Assembly (NCBI GenBank): GCA_022315425.1
Contig: JAIUPT010000042.1
Location: forward strand, 496,001-560,000
Origin: Pseudevernia furfuracea
Taxonomy: Eukaryota; Ascomycota; Lecanoromycetes; Lecanorales; Parmeliaceae
Direction of reading: 5' to 3'
Length of the DNA: 64,000 nucleotides
Both the position numbers and the translations under genes were made by a program. Below, piece after piece: positions 23,587 to 34,158 of this stretch (position 1 is the stretch's first letter; each line of letters begins with the position of its first letter). The notes under the pieces are model-generated. The model was given only the letters and a program-made list of their open reading frames with translations, did not search any database and was not told the DNA's origin.

Positions 23587-24306
23587 TCACTTGAGATGCA
23601 TCGCAGTGTCGTCCTCCACCGCCTTTTGCTTTATCGACAAGTTCTCGAGTCTTTGAGTAAGCTCATCGCAGCCGGGCTTCAGCTTCTCCAAACGTCTCCT
23701 CCTCCGCTCCTGCAACTCCGAGTCAAGGCCATCCCGGACGAGTATCGTCGATACGCATCTGAGAAGATCTTCGAACTCTGAGAATTCCTTGGGAGTTGCC
23801 GTCCTCTTGTCGAACAACAGCGCCACATCTGCCAGGTGGCTGACGGTCTGGAAGGCGGTGTCTTCCAAGCCTTCGGCTTGGCAACGAAGGCTACCATCCT
23901 GTGTCACCTGTATTCCTACCAGATGTATCGAGATCGCATGAACGTCACAGAGGGAAGAAATAATCTCTCTGAACTCCTGCATGGGCAGCTTTCCTTGTGG
24001 TTCATCTTTCCGATGTCCCGGCGGTCGCTTCGTTCTGTGGCGCTTGGGAATCGAACGAACCTTGGCGACACCACAACCTGGGGTAGTAATGCTGAGGCGT
24101 CTATCCGTTTGATTTCCTGGTGAATGCTTCGTTCTATAGCGTTTGGGAATCGAATGAGCCATGGTTTTACGAAGGTCCGAGGTAGCGAGACCGATGCGTC
24201 TATCAATGGACATGAGCTGTTTGTGATAGTTGGACAAATGGTCCAGCAGAGCTTGCTTGTGCATTGGTACGATCCTATCTAGTACGTAAATAAGCTGTGA
24301 CGGCAT
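23587..24306 (-). CDS. Hypothetical protein with internal basic repeat
   Basis: One open frame of 239 codons starts at ATG 24306-24304. It is convergent with the ureidoglycolate lyase gene, with stops 209 bp apart. Residues about 50-95 contain two copies of a basic motif, SIPKRYRTKHSPG and SIPKRHRTKRPPG, also visible as a DNA repeat. The C-terminal part (ELQERRRRRLEKLKPGCDEL and onwards) is predicted to be a charged helix or coiled coil. I do not recognise the family. It could be a lineage-specific gene, and internal introns cannot be excluded because the frame is short. Confidence 0.45.
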   Translation of the reverse strand: MPSQLIYVLDRIVPMHKQALLDHLSNYHKQLMSIDRRIGLATSDLRKTMAHSIPKRYRTKHSPGNQTDRRLSITTPGCGVAKVRSIPKRHRTKRPPGHRKDEPQGKLPMQEFREIISSLCDVHAISIHLVGIQVTQDGSLRCQAEGLEDTAFQTVSHLADVALLFDKRTATPKEFSEFEDLLRCVSTILVRDGLDSELQERRRRRLEKLKPGCDELTQRLENLSIKQKAVEDDTAMHLK

Positions 24307-26417
24307 CGTGGAGGGCTGACCTACGCATGAGTGTTGTTGTTAACTGCAGGCATGCTGGTGCTGGCCATTTCTTGAAGCGACAGGCGGTATGCTGTTTTGG
24401 ATGGCTAACCTGGAATGGGTGTCGACTTCAAAACCAGAAAGAGGCCGCATGGGAGCAAGAATAAATAGGCTGGGGTTGACACATTGTCTGAGATCGGCAT
24501 TCTTTTGTATGTGTCAATCTGCGCTTTGGCTTGGCTGCTCAGCAACTCGGTCGCTCCGGAAGGCTTTTATGGGTTCCGAAGGTACATTAAATGCGACCTT
24601 AACTTGAGAGAAACAACACTGTCAAAGAAACCACGGGATTTGATCCTACTGCGGTGCTTATCTTTATTAGCAAAGGATTTCTAGCGGTGGCAGCGATTTA
24701 GCTCAGTCATGAATCATCCCACTTCTTACACAAGTTTTGTTTTATTGTAGTGCGGTTCCTTGTATGTACCATTACCTTTTGGTCAACAAACTTTTGCGGA
24801 TTCAAACTCTGGTCCATTCCTTGGAACTCCAAAACCGAACATTGATGTCAAGTATCAAGCATCCAGCGCCCATCGAACTAATGATCCTGGCGATGTTATC
24901 GGCACCTTATCCACATAGCAGCGTGTTCTCGCTAAAGCAATCTCACCGCTCATCTTTTCATCTGCACTGTCAGCGGTCTTCCCCCAAGAGGGGCAACAGA
25001 ATGAAAATACGGATCTTGAAATCCTGCGCCACAACGAGGTGAGCACCGTCGCTCGCGCCCTCTTCTCGCTGTATCAAGTCGAAACTGAGTGCCCTCTGTG
25101 CAAGACTGTCATTTAGCCGTACCCTTTCATGGGACGTCAACAGAGGGGCATACCGCGATGAAGCTGGCTTGGAGATAGAAGCCGGCCATTACTATCCGCG
25201 CCTCAAGCAGTTATGAGTCTGAAGCCGTTTGCCTTGTGAGCCGTGACTGACTTCCTCCTCTGCTTTCTAGGCGCTGCTACTATCTCGCAATGCTTAGATT
25301 ACACCCACATCGTTGGACGACTTCCGATTTTCCAATACCTTTTCTAGCTACGTGCTCAATAGCCACCGTCGCTTCTAGAGGCCGTACGGGCGGGGATACT
25401 ACGTGTGCAGCCTAACTGCAGTGGCTCGTTATGCAGAAGGTTGCAATTCTACAGGCTCTGAGTTCAATCAAATGCTTGCTGAAGTCTTGTAAAGCTCTGT
25501 CAGGCTTTCGCGTGCCGTGAAACTTTGCAAATTTCGGCAACGAGCATCGCAGCCCTGGACGGTGCTGATATCCGTGTCTCAGGCATGCAAAACTTTGAGC
25601 GCTTACTCTGACGTCGTTGTAGCTTTTGACGCTCATTCAAGGTAACTGTGAAGTCAACCCTACAATCCTTTCCGATGGCGGGATATGTAGCTCCCTTACT
25701 GGTCCTCGCCAGTCGACAATTAGAAGGTTTTGAGGTCAGTACCTTGAAAAATCTATGGCATTTGTGGATGCTGTCGCAATCAAGTTCGGAAAGTTTCGTT
25801 GGTGTATTGACTAGTCGAAAATTTTTGCCTTTATACCGTGAGAATCTATACGGCAAGTAGACACCAAAGCATGTCTGAGCGGTGTTGTCGGTTAGAGACA
25901 TGCTGAAATCGTTGAAACTAGCTCTTTCTTGGAGCCTGAACGCAGTCCTTGCCTGATGAGAGCTGCAGTATGCCAGGAGCCCCTTCTTTGACATTTTCGG
26001 ACACCAAAAGAATAGTCACATATTCAAAGTTGCGATTCTGGGCTCCGTAGATCTAGACCACTCGAAATAACCATATTCTGCCCAAAAGGGTCAGCATGCT
26101 TTGCTTGGGGCAGTCTAGGATAGGCAGCTACCCGTTCTCATTGTCAGTTTCCTGCCAGTATCGTTTGAGGCGTCATGGATCTTGGCTGGGCAGCTTAGAC
26201 CGCTATTTATGTTAGGATTCAGGCAAGTGCTTCTTTGAACCCGCTTGATCTCTTTGTTCATCAACGAAACGCCTAGATAGCGATTTTTAGGTTTCAGGCT
26301 TACATTTTGCACATGAGAGCTTGCCATCCTTACATCTTTCAATCGCTCCTCCTTTCCCTAGCAGTTAACCTTACCAGTCTCCCAATACCATCGCAAAAAC
26401 GATTTTCTTCTTCCAGG
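24307..26417. other. Intergenic, no firmly supportable gene
   Basis: The longest frame, 25500-25994 on the minus strand (164 codons), has no recognisable motif. A segment at about 24474-24553 is a diverged copy of one at 27367-27445, reported separately. No RNA gene was seen. Confidence 0.45.
24474..24553. repeat. Diverged dispersed repeat, copy A
   Basis: About 80 bp aligns in the same orientation with 27367-27445, sharing GACA(C/T)ATTGT(C/T)TGAGAT, GTATGTGT and ATCTGCGC(T/G)TTG. Many differences are C/T or G/A transitions. The origin is unknown. Confidence 0.5.
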
Positions 26418-27279
26418 ATGGCTCACGCAGGACCCTCGCAGTAAGTTGTTGAAACAGCGAAGCCTCTACATGTAATGCTTGTTGGCTGACGCACAATCAG
26501 ACCAAACCCAACGGAGTCTATCGATGGGGTAGAGGTAGAAGAAGACTTTGATCGGTTTTTTTACAAAAAAACCCTTGATATTTTGGAGACAGTGACCTTG
26601 GCAATTGCATTGATGAAGCTTGCAAGAGGGCAAATGGAGGAGCGATTCGATGACCGCTGCCGACAGATGGAGGAGAAGCAATGCAGAATACTAGCAGTGA
26701 GAGAGTCCACTATCCCAAAGGACAATGTAACATGCTGATGCCTAACCGCAGACTCTCGAAGAGCTCTCGAACGGCCCCTCGAAGGGGAAAAGCAACCTAT
26801 CAGCACCCTCCAACGCTTTGAAGCAGCCGTTCGCCAGTCTGCTCGATCATGGCGAGAAACCGTCGGCCGCCCCAAAGATGATGACACAAGCTCGAATGAC
26901 TACTTTCTTCAACGGGCCGACCAGACGACTTCGAATGGACCACATCCCCTTCCTCACCGAGCTCCACACCGTTCTCAAAACCCACTGGCAAGCTTCCAAG
27001 CAACTGGACTCGATGATGACCGTCGCCTACCCTTGGTTAAGCTTCGCCATGGCTTCTTGCTACTATCTAGCTCTCGGAGCTTGGTTCGGGGACTCCGCGT
27101 CATCATTGTACCAATGGTGCACCATGGACCTCGGCTACAATCGCACGGTTTCTAGGCTGATTCTCGGGGTGGCCTTTGGATTTGTTGACAGAATCGTCCC
27201 TTACACGCTTGGGTCAGGGAAGACATTCGCGACGCTTGTGGTGCTTCTTCTCTGGATAGTTTTGGTTGTAAAATCTTGA
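26418..27279 (+). CDS. Hypothetical protein with C-terminal membrane segments
   Basis: Three exons (26418-26440, 26501-26696, 26752-27279) with 60- and 55-bp introns (GTAAGT..CAG and GTGAGA..CAG) join in phase into 248 residues. The N-terminal third is acidic and helical (GVEVEEDFDRFFYKK, then QMEERFDDRCRQMEEKQ), a possible coiled coil. The C-terminal part has a hydrophobic segment around PWLSFAMASCYYLALGAWF, a weaker one, and a strong terminal membrane span, FATLVVLLLWIVLVV, only about three residues from the end. This is the layout of a membrane-anchored protein with a cytosolic N-terminal domain. I do not recognise the family. The precise intron phases are the main support for the model. 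Confidence 0.62.
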
Positions 27280-27366
27280 GCATGAAAAAGGGCTTGGTCA
27301 TGTGGGTTGTGATGGGTTGAGTCTTGAATACGGCGGAGCAGGATTCAGTATGACCATGCACTTGAC

Positions 27367-27445
27367 TGGGTTTGACATATTGTTTGAGATTGATATTCGT
27401 ATGTGTGTGTGTGTTGATCTGCGCGTTGACTTAGCCGCTCAACAT
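27367..27445. repeat. Diverged dispersed repeat, copy B
   Basis: Partner of the segment at about 24474-24553. This copy is richer in T and A at the differing sites and contains a short GTGTGTGTGT run absent from the other copy. It lies just downstream of the three-exon hypothetical gene. Confidence 0.5.
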
Positions 27446-27686
27446 GGTACAGCATCTAGACCGATTTTTACTTACGCACTTTGTCTCCGCCTTATACATC
27501 GCCCTTGCTGATACGCTATGTAGTATCAAATGTTTGTTTGATAGAATGGATCAAAAGCCCGATTTTCCCCCAGATGAGCTTATACTTGAGACCATCACCG
27601 CTACGCACAGCTACCAATGCCCCCGGGCTAGCATGTCCGATCAGAAACACCAGGTTTCTTCTATCTCTTCATGGCCAGAATAACAA

Positions 27687-28669
27687 TCAAACCAAATACC
27701 GACTCCAACCTAGGCAACGTCTAAACAACCTTACAACAGTACTCTCACCCACAAACACATCCCGAATCTCAACCACCACTCCGCCCCTTCCATCCTCCAC
27801 ACCTCTAACCCCCACCGACCTCAGATCTTCGACGATCCAATCCGCCCCCGCCGCCCTCAACTCATCAACCGCATGCGTCGTCGCCACCGCCAGCACTTTA
27901 CAACCCGCCGCTTTCCCCGCTCTGATTCCCGCAGGGGCATCCTCGAGAACCAGCACCCGCTCCGACGAATCGCTAGAGATTCCCAGTTTTCGAACCCCCA
28001 AGCAATAGCACTCGGGGTCTGGTTTCCCGTTGCTGACCGTTTCCGCAGTGACCATGTGTGCGGGTTCGGACAGCTTCAGGATCCGCAGCCAGCCGTGGAC
28101 GAGGGGGCGGGTGCCCGAGGTTACGATGGCCCAAGGGGTGGAGAGGCGGTCGAGGGAGCGGAGGAGCTGGCGGGCTCCGGGAACTTCGACGGCGTCGTGG
28201 CCGTATTTGAGGGGGAGTTGGCGTTCGAGTTCGCAGACGTCTGTGATGGGATGGGGTTAGTGGGTGAGGTCGGATTTTAGCTTTGAGGTGAAGTGTCAAC
28301 CGGGGGAGGGGAACCTACAGGCCCATGTGGCGTGGGAAGGGTCGATCTGCTGAAGCACGTCGATGGAGCGACGACCGTGGGCCGTGGCGAGTATGGCTGC
28401 GGGGTCTATGTTGTATTCTTTGCCTATGCTGTCACGTGCCTTCTGATTAGGTCGAAGTTTTGAAACCGGAGAGGAGAGATGCTGGGATCCTGCACGGCTA
28501 CTCACCTTTCCCAGTGTTTGACGATCGCGTTGGTAGAATCTATGAGTGTGCCGTCCATGTCGGAAAGAATTCCGGAGAAGGTGTGCGTCGACGCCGGTCC
28601 TGAGAAGCGGTCTTTTGAGACAGATGTCGAAGATCGGCGAGACAGGGCCGTGATGCCTGAGGCGGCCAT
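27687..28669 (-). CDS. HAD-superfamily phosphatase, GPP/DOG type
   Basis: Three exons on the minus strand (28669-28506, 28428-28319, 28240-27687) with 77- and 78-bp introns give 275 residues. The acceptor at 28429 is chosen over the AG four bases later because it restores WESIGKEYNIDP. HAD motif I is DMDGT (D37 nucleophile, D39), motif II VTSGT, motif III the lysine of NGKPDPE, and motif IV LVLEDAPAGI. The cap helix segment ATAHGRRSIDVL is typical of glycerol-3-phosphate phosphatase and 2-deoxyglucose-6-phosphate phosphatase relatives. It should hydrolyse a small sugar or polyol phosphate, and the exact substrate cannot be read from sequence. About 30 residues precede the core, longer than in yeast Gpp1. 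The upstream in-frame GTG at 28771 is not used. The gene is divergent from the DUF1479 pseudogene. Confidence 0.85.
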
Positions 28670-29304
28670 TGCGAGAATAATTCGGTCTAGAATGTCTGGC
28701 AGTAGAGACCTAATGGGCCAACGGTGATTGAAAATGACCCCAGGGATTCTGTCCTGCGCAGTATCTCGCACTTAATCCCGCAGTTTCTGGATCCGCGCCA
28801 AATGGCGAAGCAGTTGGCACAATGCAGGCTAATAACTCCCAAAGCAGTAGGCACAAGCCATACATATCAAAGTAGATGCTGCGCGTAAGTCAAATTATAA
28901 TGACTGGGGTGGAAGATTATTCGGCAATTCTTCGACATTCTTTACTTCTCGTACTGGCGGAGGCTTCCACATCGAGTGATACCGCCCAATCGCGGAGCTC
29001 TAATTCATTTCTCCCTAGTTTTCCGTTTGCCTCGTCTTCGGTTGCAATCAGTGTGGGATTTAACCAGACGTGCGTTGGCAATACCTTTTACAAAATACTC
29101 ACACTTGAAGCTTTTCTGCTCCTTGCTTTGTTTGCGTAAGCGTTTTCCCGATACCGAGCACCACAAAAAAACACAGCAAGAACCGCTTAAATTCGCTTCA
29201 CCCGCGTCCTTAGAAGATGTTGCATCACCAAGGCCAAATCCAGTTTCGAGATCGGGTCAATACGAAAACTCGCAACTCACGCCAAGGTGAAGGAAGAAGG
29301 TGAC

Positions 29305-30240
29305 ATGTCCTCCGTCTTCGTCTCACTCTCTGGAGCACCACCCACAGCGTTGCCGGAGCGCTTCGCGGACATCAAACGGCAACTGGCGCGTGGTAACGAG
29401 TCTCAGATTTCTCTGCAAACTGGAAAAGATCATTGAAGCCACTATCAATTGAGGACGAGCTTGTTGCCGAAGAAGGGCCAGCCGTGATTGCGCAAATCGA
29501 CTTTCGTGACTCAAACAAACCTTCTGAAGACGCCATCAGTCATATCAGGAAAAGAGGCGTTGCGGTTGTTCGCGGCATCATTCCGGAGCAAGAAGCGCGA
29601 GGATACAAGGATGGGGTAGAGGAGGAGTACGTGAGAGCCAAAACCATGGACCAAAGGTACAGTCCTCGCCTCTTTGGAATAGATTCACTCGCATCGTGTT
29701 CGAGATGTATACTTATTGAGTTGATTCTTTGTTAAAGCTTTTCTCTCCCACTGATCAACAAGGGTCTGAGCTGTATTGGTCGTCGCCCCAGGTCCGAGCA
29801 CAACCACATACGAATCTCATTGCAGGTCAGCATTCTCTGATGAACCTTGAACATTCGAATAGAGAAGACGCGTTGATGTCAGCCTCGCAACCGCTCTCCT
29901 AGGCCAACCGTGTCCGAATACGTCAACCAGGCGACACTGGTTTTGCCCTTGGGTCTCATATTAGTGGAGGCAGTGTTGAACGATGGGAGCCGGATGGCTA
30001 CGGTCACGGTGGCGTGTGCCCAAATATTTGGCAGGGAGAGTGGGAAGAATATGATCCATAGCAGATCTCTCGTAGAGCTCCACTGACGGGTCCTTTGATG
30101 TATACAGACGACTTTTGAACCTGCAATACATCTCAACTACATGTTACAGGTGCTCATTGAAGGTTGACATTTTTCAGGGCGTGCTCGTCGTCGTCTCATG
30201 TCTCCCAATGAGACGTTTCTCTGCTGGTAGGTGGTCAGTA
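29305..30240 (+). pseudogene. DUF1479-type dioxygenase, disrupted
   Basis: Pieces of a DUF1479 (phytanoyl-CoA-dioxygenase-like Fe(II)/2-oxoglutarate) protein appear in the expected order. They are ALPERFADIKRQLARG in frame 1, then SNKPSEDAISHIRKRGVAVV in another frame from about 29420, a retained intron-like segment (29657-29737), ELYWSSPQVRAQPHTN, IRQPGDTGFALG, and GGSVERWEPDGYG with NIWQGEWEEYDP. Between the first two pieces the frame shifts without an intron, near 29395-29410. In the third frame TAG stops occur at 29900-29902 and 30059-30061, the second where the family has tryptophan after DP. Past 30062 the resemblance fades. Such enzymes hydroxylate small organic acids, but this copy cannot make a full protein. 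The 3' limit is approximate. Confidence 0.78.
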
Positions 30241-30804
30241 TTATGCTGCAGCATTGAATTCATGCTGAGCACGCTTCATCTTTGCAGAATTAAGGCGGAG
30301 TAAAGGAGTAATGTAAGATCCATGGATAAAAGGCGGTCACACAACTCATCACGCTAATTGTTCGCATAAAACGGGAATATAAAGTACTAGCGTGGACTCC
30401 GCAAAACCTGAGTCTTCGCTCTATAATTAAGAATGCTGGGTAGCTCCACAACGACGGGTCTGGCGCTGATAGTTTGGTTTATAAGTTGTATATAACTTGA
30501 TTGAAGACGTTTTGTCGCCAAAGTAATTGGATTAGACCGATATTGATGGATTATGTTAACTAACAAGACCCTTCGGTTTCTTGGCGTGTACGGCGATGAC
30601 GACGATGACGACTTTTACCCCCGGGGTATTCTACGGCCTCGGCTACGACTACCTCAGGTTGAGCCACAGGTGGCACAGGTCGGCTGCCATCGTACGCCAT
30701 CTGCTGATGTGTTAGCTACATGTTCTTAAATGTCGGATGGACAGCGTAAGCGTCCGAGTTCCAGAAAGAAGAGATAGATTCGTGACTAGGAAAGATTTGG
30801 AATG

Positions 30805-33008
30805 CTAACCTGCAGTGATCTGATGGCGCTGGCAGATCTTCAACCCTCTTTCCAAAGTCTGAAGCTTTCGAGTTAGCTGTTGGCGCAGTGCCTGCGACTC
30901 TGTCGACTCAGCGGCAATCTTGGCGACAAGGCTCGAAGACATCTGCCCCACATCAGTTGGGGAGAATATGGACCATATGTCACTGATAAGGAGGCCCTCA
31001 ACCACGTGGATCGCGACATTATCGACAAAAGTCTTTAGCGCTACCTGAGTTCCGTCTTAGCAGGGGTGTCTCAAATTACCAGGCAAGGATCCATGGTGTT
31101 TGGGATGAAGGTGCTCACTTTGTAGAAAGCCCGCACGCTGTCTAGCAGCTCCGAACAGGCAAACTTATCCATGTCACGTTCAGATTGAGTCGCCAATGAA
31201 CTTGCCAGTCTACTAGCATCCAAAGAGCCCATATATGCATGCTGGGAGTTTGATGATGAGCCTATGAAACGCTCGATCTTGCCCTCGAGCTCCTTCACCT
31301 GGCGTTCCTGTCTGAGGCTTTGCAGGACCTCCGTGTAATAGTGGTTATATGTGATGGCATGCCTTTCTCGGTCGATTAACAGGTGATCAAGCCTTTCATT
31401 GGCTTTTGTGAATCTCTCCGTGAGAACAGGACCAACCCAGTGTGTGAACAAGGACCCAAAAGTGTCTTGATCGGCAAGGATACTGAGAAGGCTCTCGAGG
31501 AAGGTTCTCGACGCAATCCATATATCATGAACGTGCTCGCGCGCTATCCGTTCCCATGGCCTGGATTGATCCCGGAACAACTCGCTGACCAGCAGTGGAT
31601 TGAATGAGCCCGGTAGTTCACGGCCCCTGCTTCTCACGAGTAGCTTTCTAACCCATTCGATCGCGTCCGCTCGGCTCATCAGGATGGGTTGAAGATCAGC
31701 ATGAGATATTGGAGCCGGACTATGCATTTGGACTGCACTGCCCTCGATTGGTTCGCTATCAATTGTCCTGTGATGACCTTTCTTACGCATGAGTTCTGAA
31801 AAGCCGAGGTTGAGATTTTGCACTACAGCTCGTAGACGCTTGCGATATTCCTCAACAGAAGACGGATCACCGAAGAACTTATCGTCATAGCTCCCGTCGA
31901 TTGCTGCCCTGCAAAGAGCTTGAAACGACTGACTTAACTTGAGCAAAAACTGACGCTGCTCCTCGGCCGTACTGCGACCATCTCCAAGCTTAGCCAACTT
32001 CATCTTGCACTCCTCGATGCCCGATTGTATATCCTTCATCAAACTAGGGAGATATCTCTTGATCTGGTCCAGAAGGATTTTGCTCAAGCGAACATTGAGG
32101 GAACCTATACCGACCATATCGCGAGGCAGATCTCTCCAGACGCCCTCTGAGAAGAAGTTCTCCTCAGAGCGGTCTCGCTCCTCGGCCGACGAGTGGCGTG
32201 AAGAATAGTCTCGATTTTTGACGATATGCCAGCCGAGCCGAAACTGGATATTGTCATTGCTGGCGAGATTGATGAAGTCGGCCTCACTATCCGAACCAGG
32301 GGGTAGGGTGTCCGGCTTGGTGATGAGCCCGAGCGTTCGCAGCCCTTCGCGGTCTACTGTTTTAGCCCGTTTCAGGACGATCTGGTTGGCGTAGTCGTTC
32401 TTGGCGGAGACTACTGCGAGAATGACGCTCCTTGGATTTTTCATATAGGACTGGACTAGATTGGAGATGAGTTCAATGTCTGCAGGAGATTGATTCTTGC
32501 TTTCGGAGTGGACCAGACCGGGAAGGTCAACCACGGTAAGCTTTGGCCTCTCAGGACCGGAGATCTCTACACGGAGGATATTCTTCGAGAAGGCTTTTCC
32601 GGTCGCCGTGATTCCCATTTCTGACTTTGCTCGTTCGATAAGGTGGGGGAATTCATCCAGTTGCTGTAGTGTTTCCCTGAAAGCTAGCAACCTTTCGCGA
32701 TCCGCACCCGAAGCGTCCTGACTGGGTACGATCGACACGATTGCCTCAGCGGTGGCTGCTTCTCGAAGGATGACCTCAGTGGCAAAACGTGTGCAGAGTA
32801 TGTCATTACGTGGAAATGGAATACCAGATATGGCTTCGAGGACGGAGCTCTTCCCGCTGGACTGGTCCCCACAGACGACAATCTGAGGTAGGAACACGAA
32901 CTCACTTATGCCCTGAAGTCGAAGGCTGTCAATCTCATCTAAAAGATTCTGTTGCTCCGACGAGCGCAACACCTTGAGAGCAGACATATCGAGGTTAGGG
33001 ATTGCCAT
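30805..33008 (-). CDS. Dynamin-like GTPase (fungal Mx/Vps1-related)
   Basis: Exon 1 (33008-31119) and exon 2 (31044-30805), split by a 74-bp intron, encode 709 residues. The GTPase domain has the P-loop GDQSSGKS (47-54), switch threonine in CTRFATE, DLPG (161-164) and TKPD (230-233). The dynamin middle domain follows, then a C-terminal GTPase effector domain (YKVALKTFVDNVAIHVVEGL, then AESTESQALRQQLTRKLQTL). There is no PH domain or proline-rich tail, the layout of Mx-like proteins. These GTPases oligomerise and remodel or tubulate membranes. The cargo here is unknown. A donor-like GTTAGC overlaps the last codons. A basic exon (about 30568-30708 on this strand) could be spliced on, but its phase does not fit cleanly, so the shorter end is preferred. 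Confidence 0.88.
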
Positions 33009-34158
33009 TAATCTTTTGGATTTCCTTGGCAGCGCATCCGACAGATGATCGTAGGCTAGTATTTATCTATTATCTCGAAACCCAGCTTAGAGTTGTGTCT
33101 TTACATTTAAGTGGAATAAGCTATGAGAAGATACGTAGGTGATAAAGAACTGATTGCCTTTGCGGTTGCAAATACGTGTGTCGGTGTGTGTGGTGGGGCA
33201 GAACGAATGCATTACTGGGTAAGCAGCCCTACGATCACAATAGGTCTAGTGTCAATATGCGAGCAGACTAAAGCAGACAGATGAGTGGAAAGGGAGCAAT
33301 GCATGAGGCTGAGATCCGGCTCGGCAAGAAGGCTGTGTGATCGCTTGATAGGACTTATCATCTCTGCCATGTCTGTGCTTACCTCTGTGTCTGGCGTTGC
33401 GTTTGTGGACCTTGTGGAGCTTAGCAATCTATCTTTTTCAGAGTCTGGGTAGATTAGAGTACCTTTGTTCATGCTACTTGGCTCGGGCTTCGGACAGATG
33501 GAGTCTGGTCAAAGCAGGTGTTGGGCTGCTCCGTGAAGTATCCTGAGTCCAGTAGTAATCGACTTGTAGTACAAAGTATGTCTGTTTCCCGGTGGTATCT
33601 GGGAGGAAGGAATCTGAAAGTGGCACGAAGAATTGGATAGCGAAGGTGGGTCCCCCTTATAAACAGGAGAGTCACACCGGCTGGAATAAGTTTGTGAATA
33701 TGATCCACTGCATAAAGGAGACTGCAAACTAAATACACATGTGCAGTTGTTCAAAAGATGGAATTCTGCTTAGAAATTTTGAGGTGGAGCTAAAACATTG
33801 AACAAGTAGCTGCTTGCTTTGAAGTAATTCAAGCAAGTCATGCGCTATTGACTGTAGGCGCCTGTTCCAAGAGCAGCTGAATGATAGCACAAGAAGAACA
33901 TTTGTTTGATATAACAAAAATTAAGGTCTGGCATCATGTAGAAGTAGAAAGGTCAAGTTTATGATTCACGCTGTAGCACGTGACCTGACAGATCGATCAG
34001 CTCGGGAAACCTTCCCTCTGGATATCCGGGAGCTCCCCGCCTTGGCTAACGTCTTTGGAACATTTGGGCCATGACACCTCTGGAGGCCTGAAAATTATGA
34101 TAGCACCTTGAAGCATTTCCTCAGAAGGAGGTAGAGCCATCGAGCTCTTGATGTTCCC
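33009..34158. other. Divergent intergenic region between dynamin and transporter genes
   Basis: About 1.15 kb separates the two starts. An 86-codon minus frame at 33212-33472 begins with ATG but has no recognisable feature and is not called. Nothing else is seen. Confidence 0.5.

Noticed and set aside
25500..25994. Minus frame of 164 codons as a gene
   Set aside because: No motif, no splice context and no conserved-looking composition. The length is within what chance gives in a 64-kb fungal window.
29738..29770. Continuous splicing of the DUF1479 gene through the segment before ELYWSS
   Set aside because: The intron 29657-29737 leaves the next exon in the wrong phase. I could not find a canonical alternative, so the region is kept as part of a pseudogene.
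30568..30708. Extra C-terminal exon for the dynamin gene encoding a basic R/H-rich tail
   Set aside because: The GTTAGC donor and CAG acceptor give a phase that leads to an early stop. The tail reads open only in a frame the splice does not enter.
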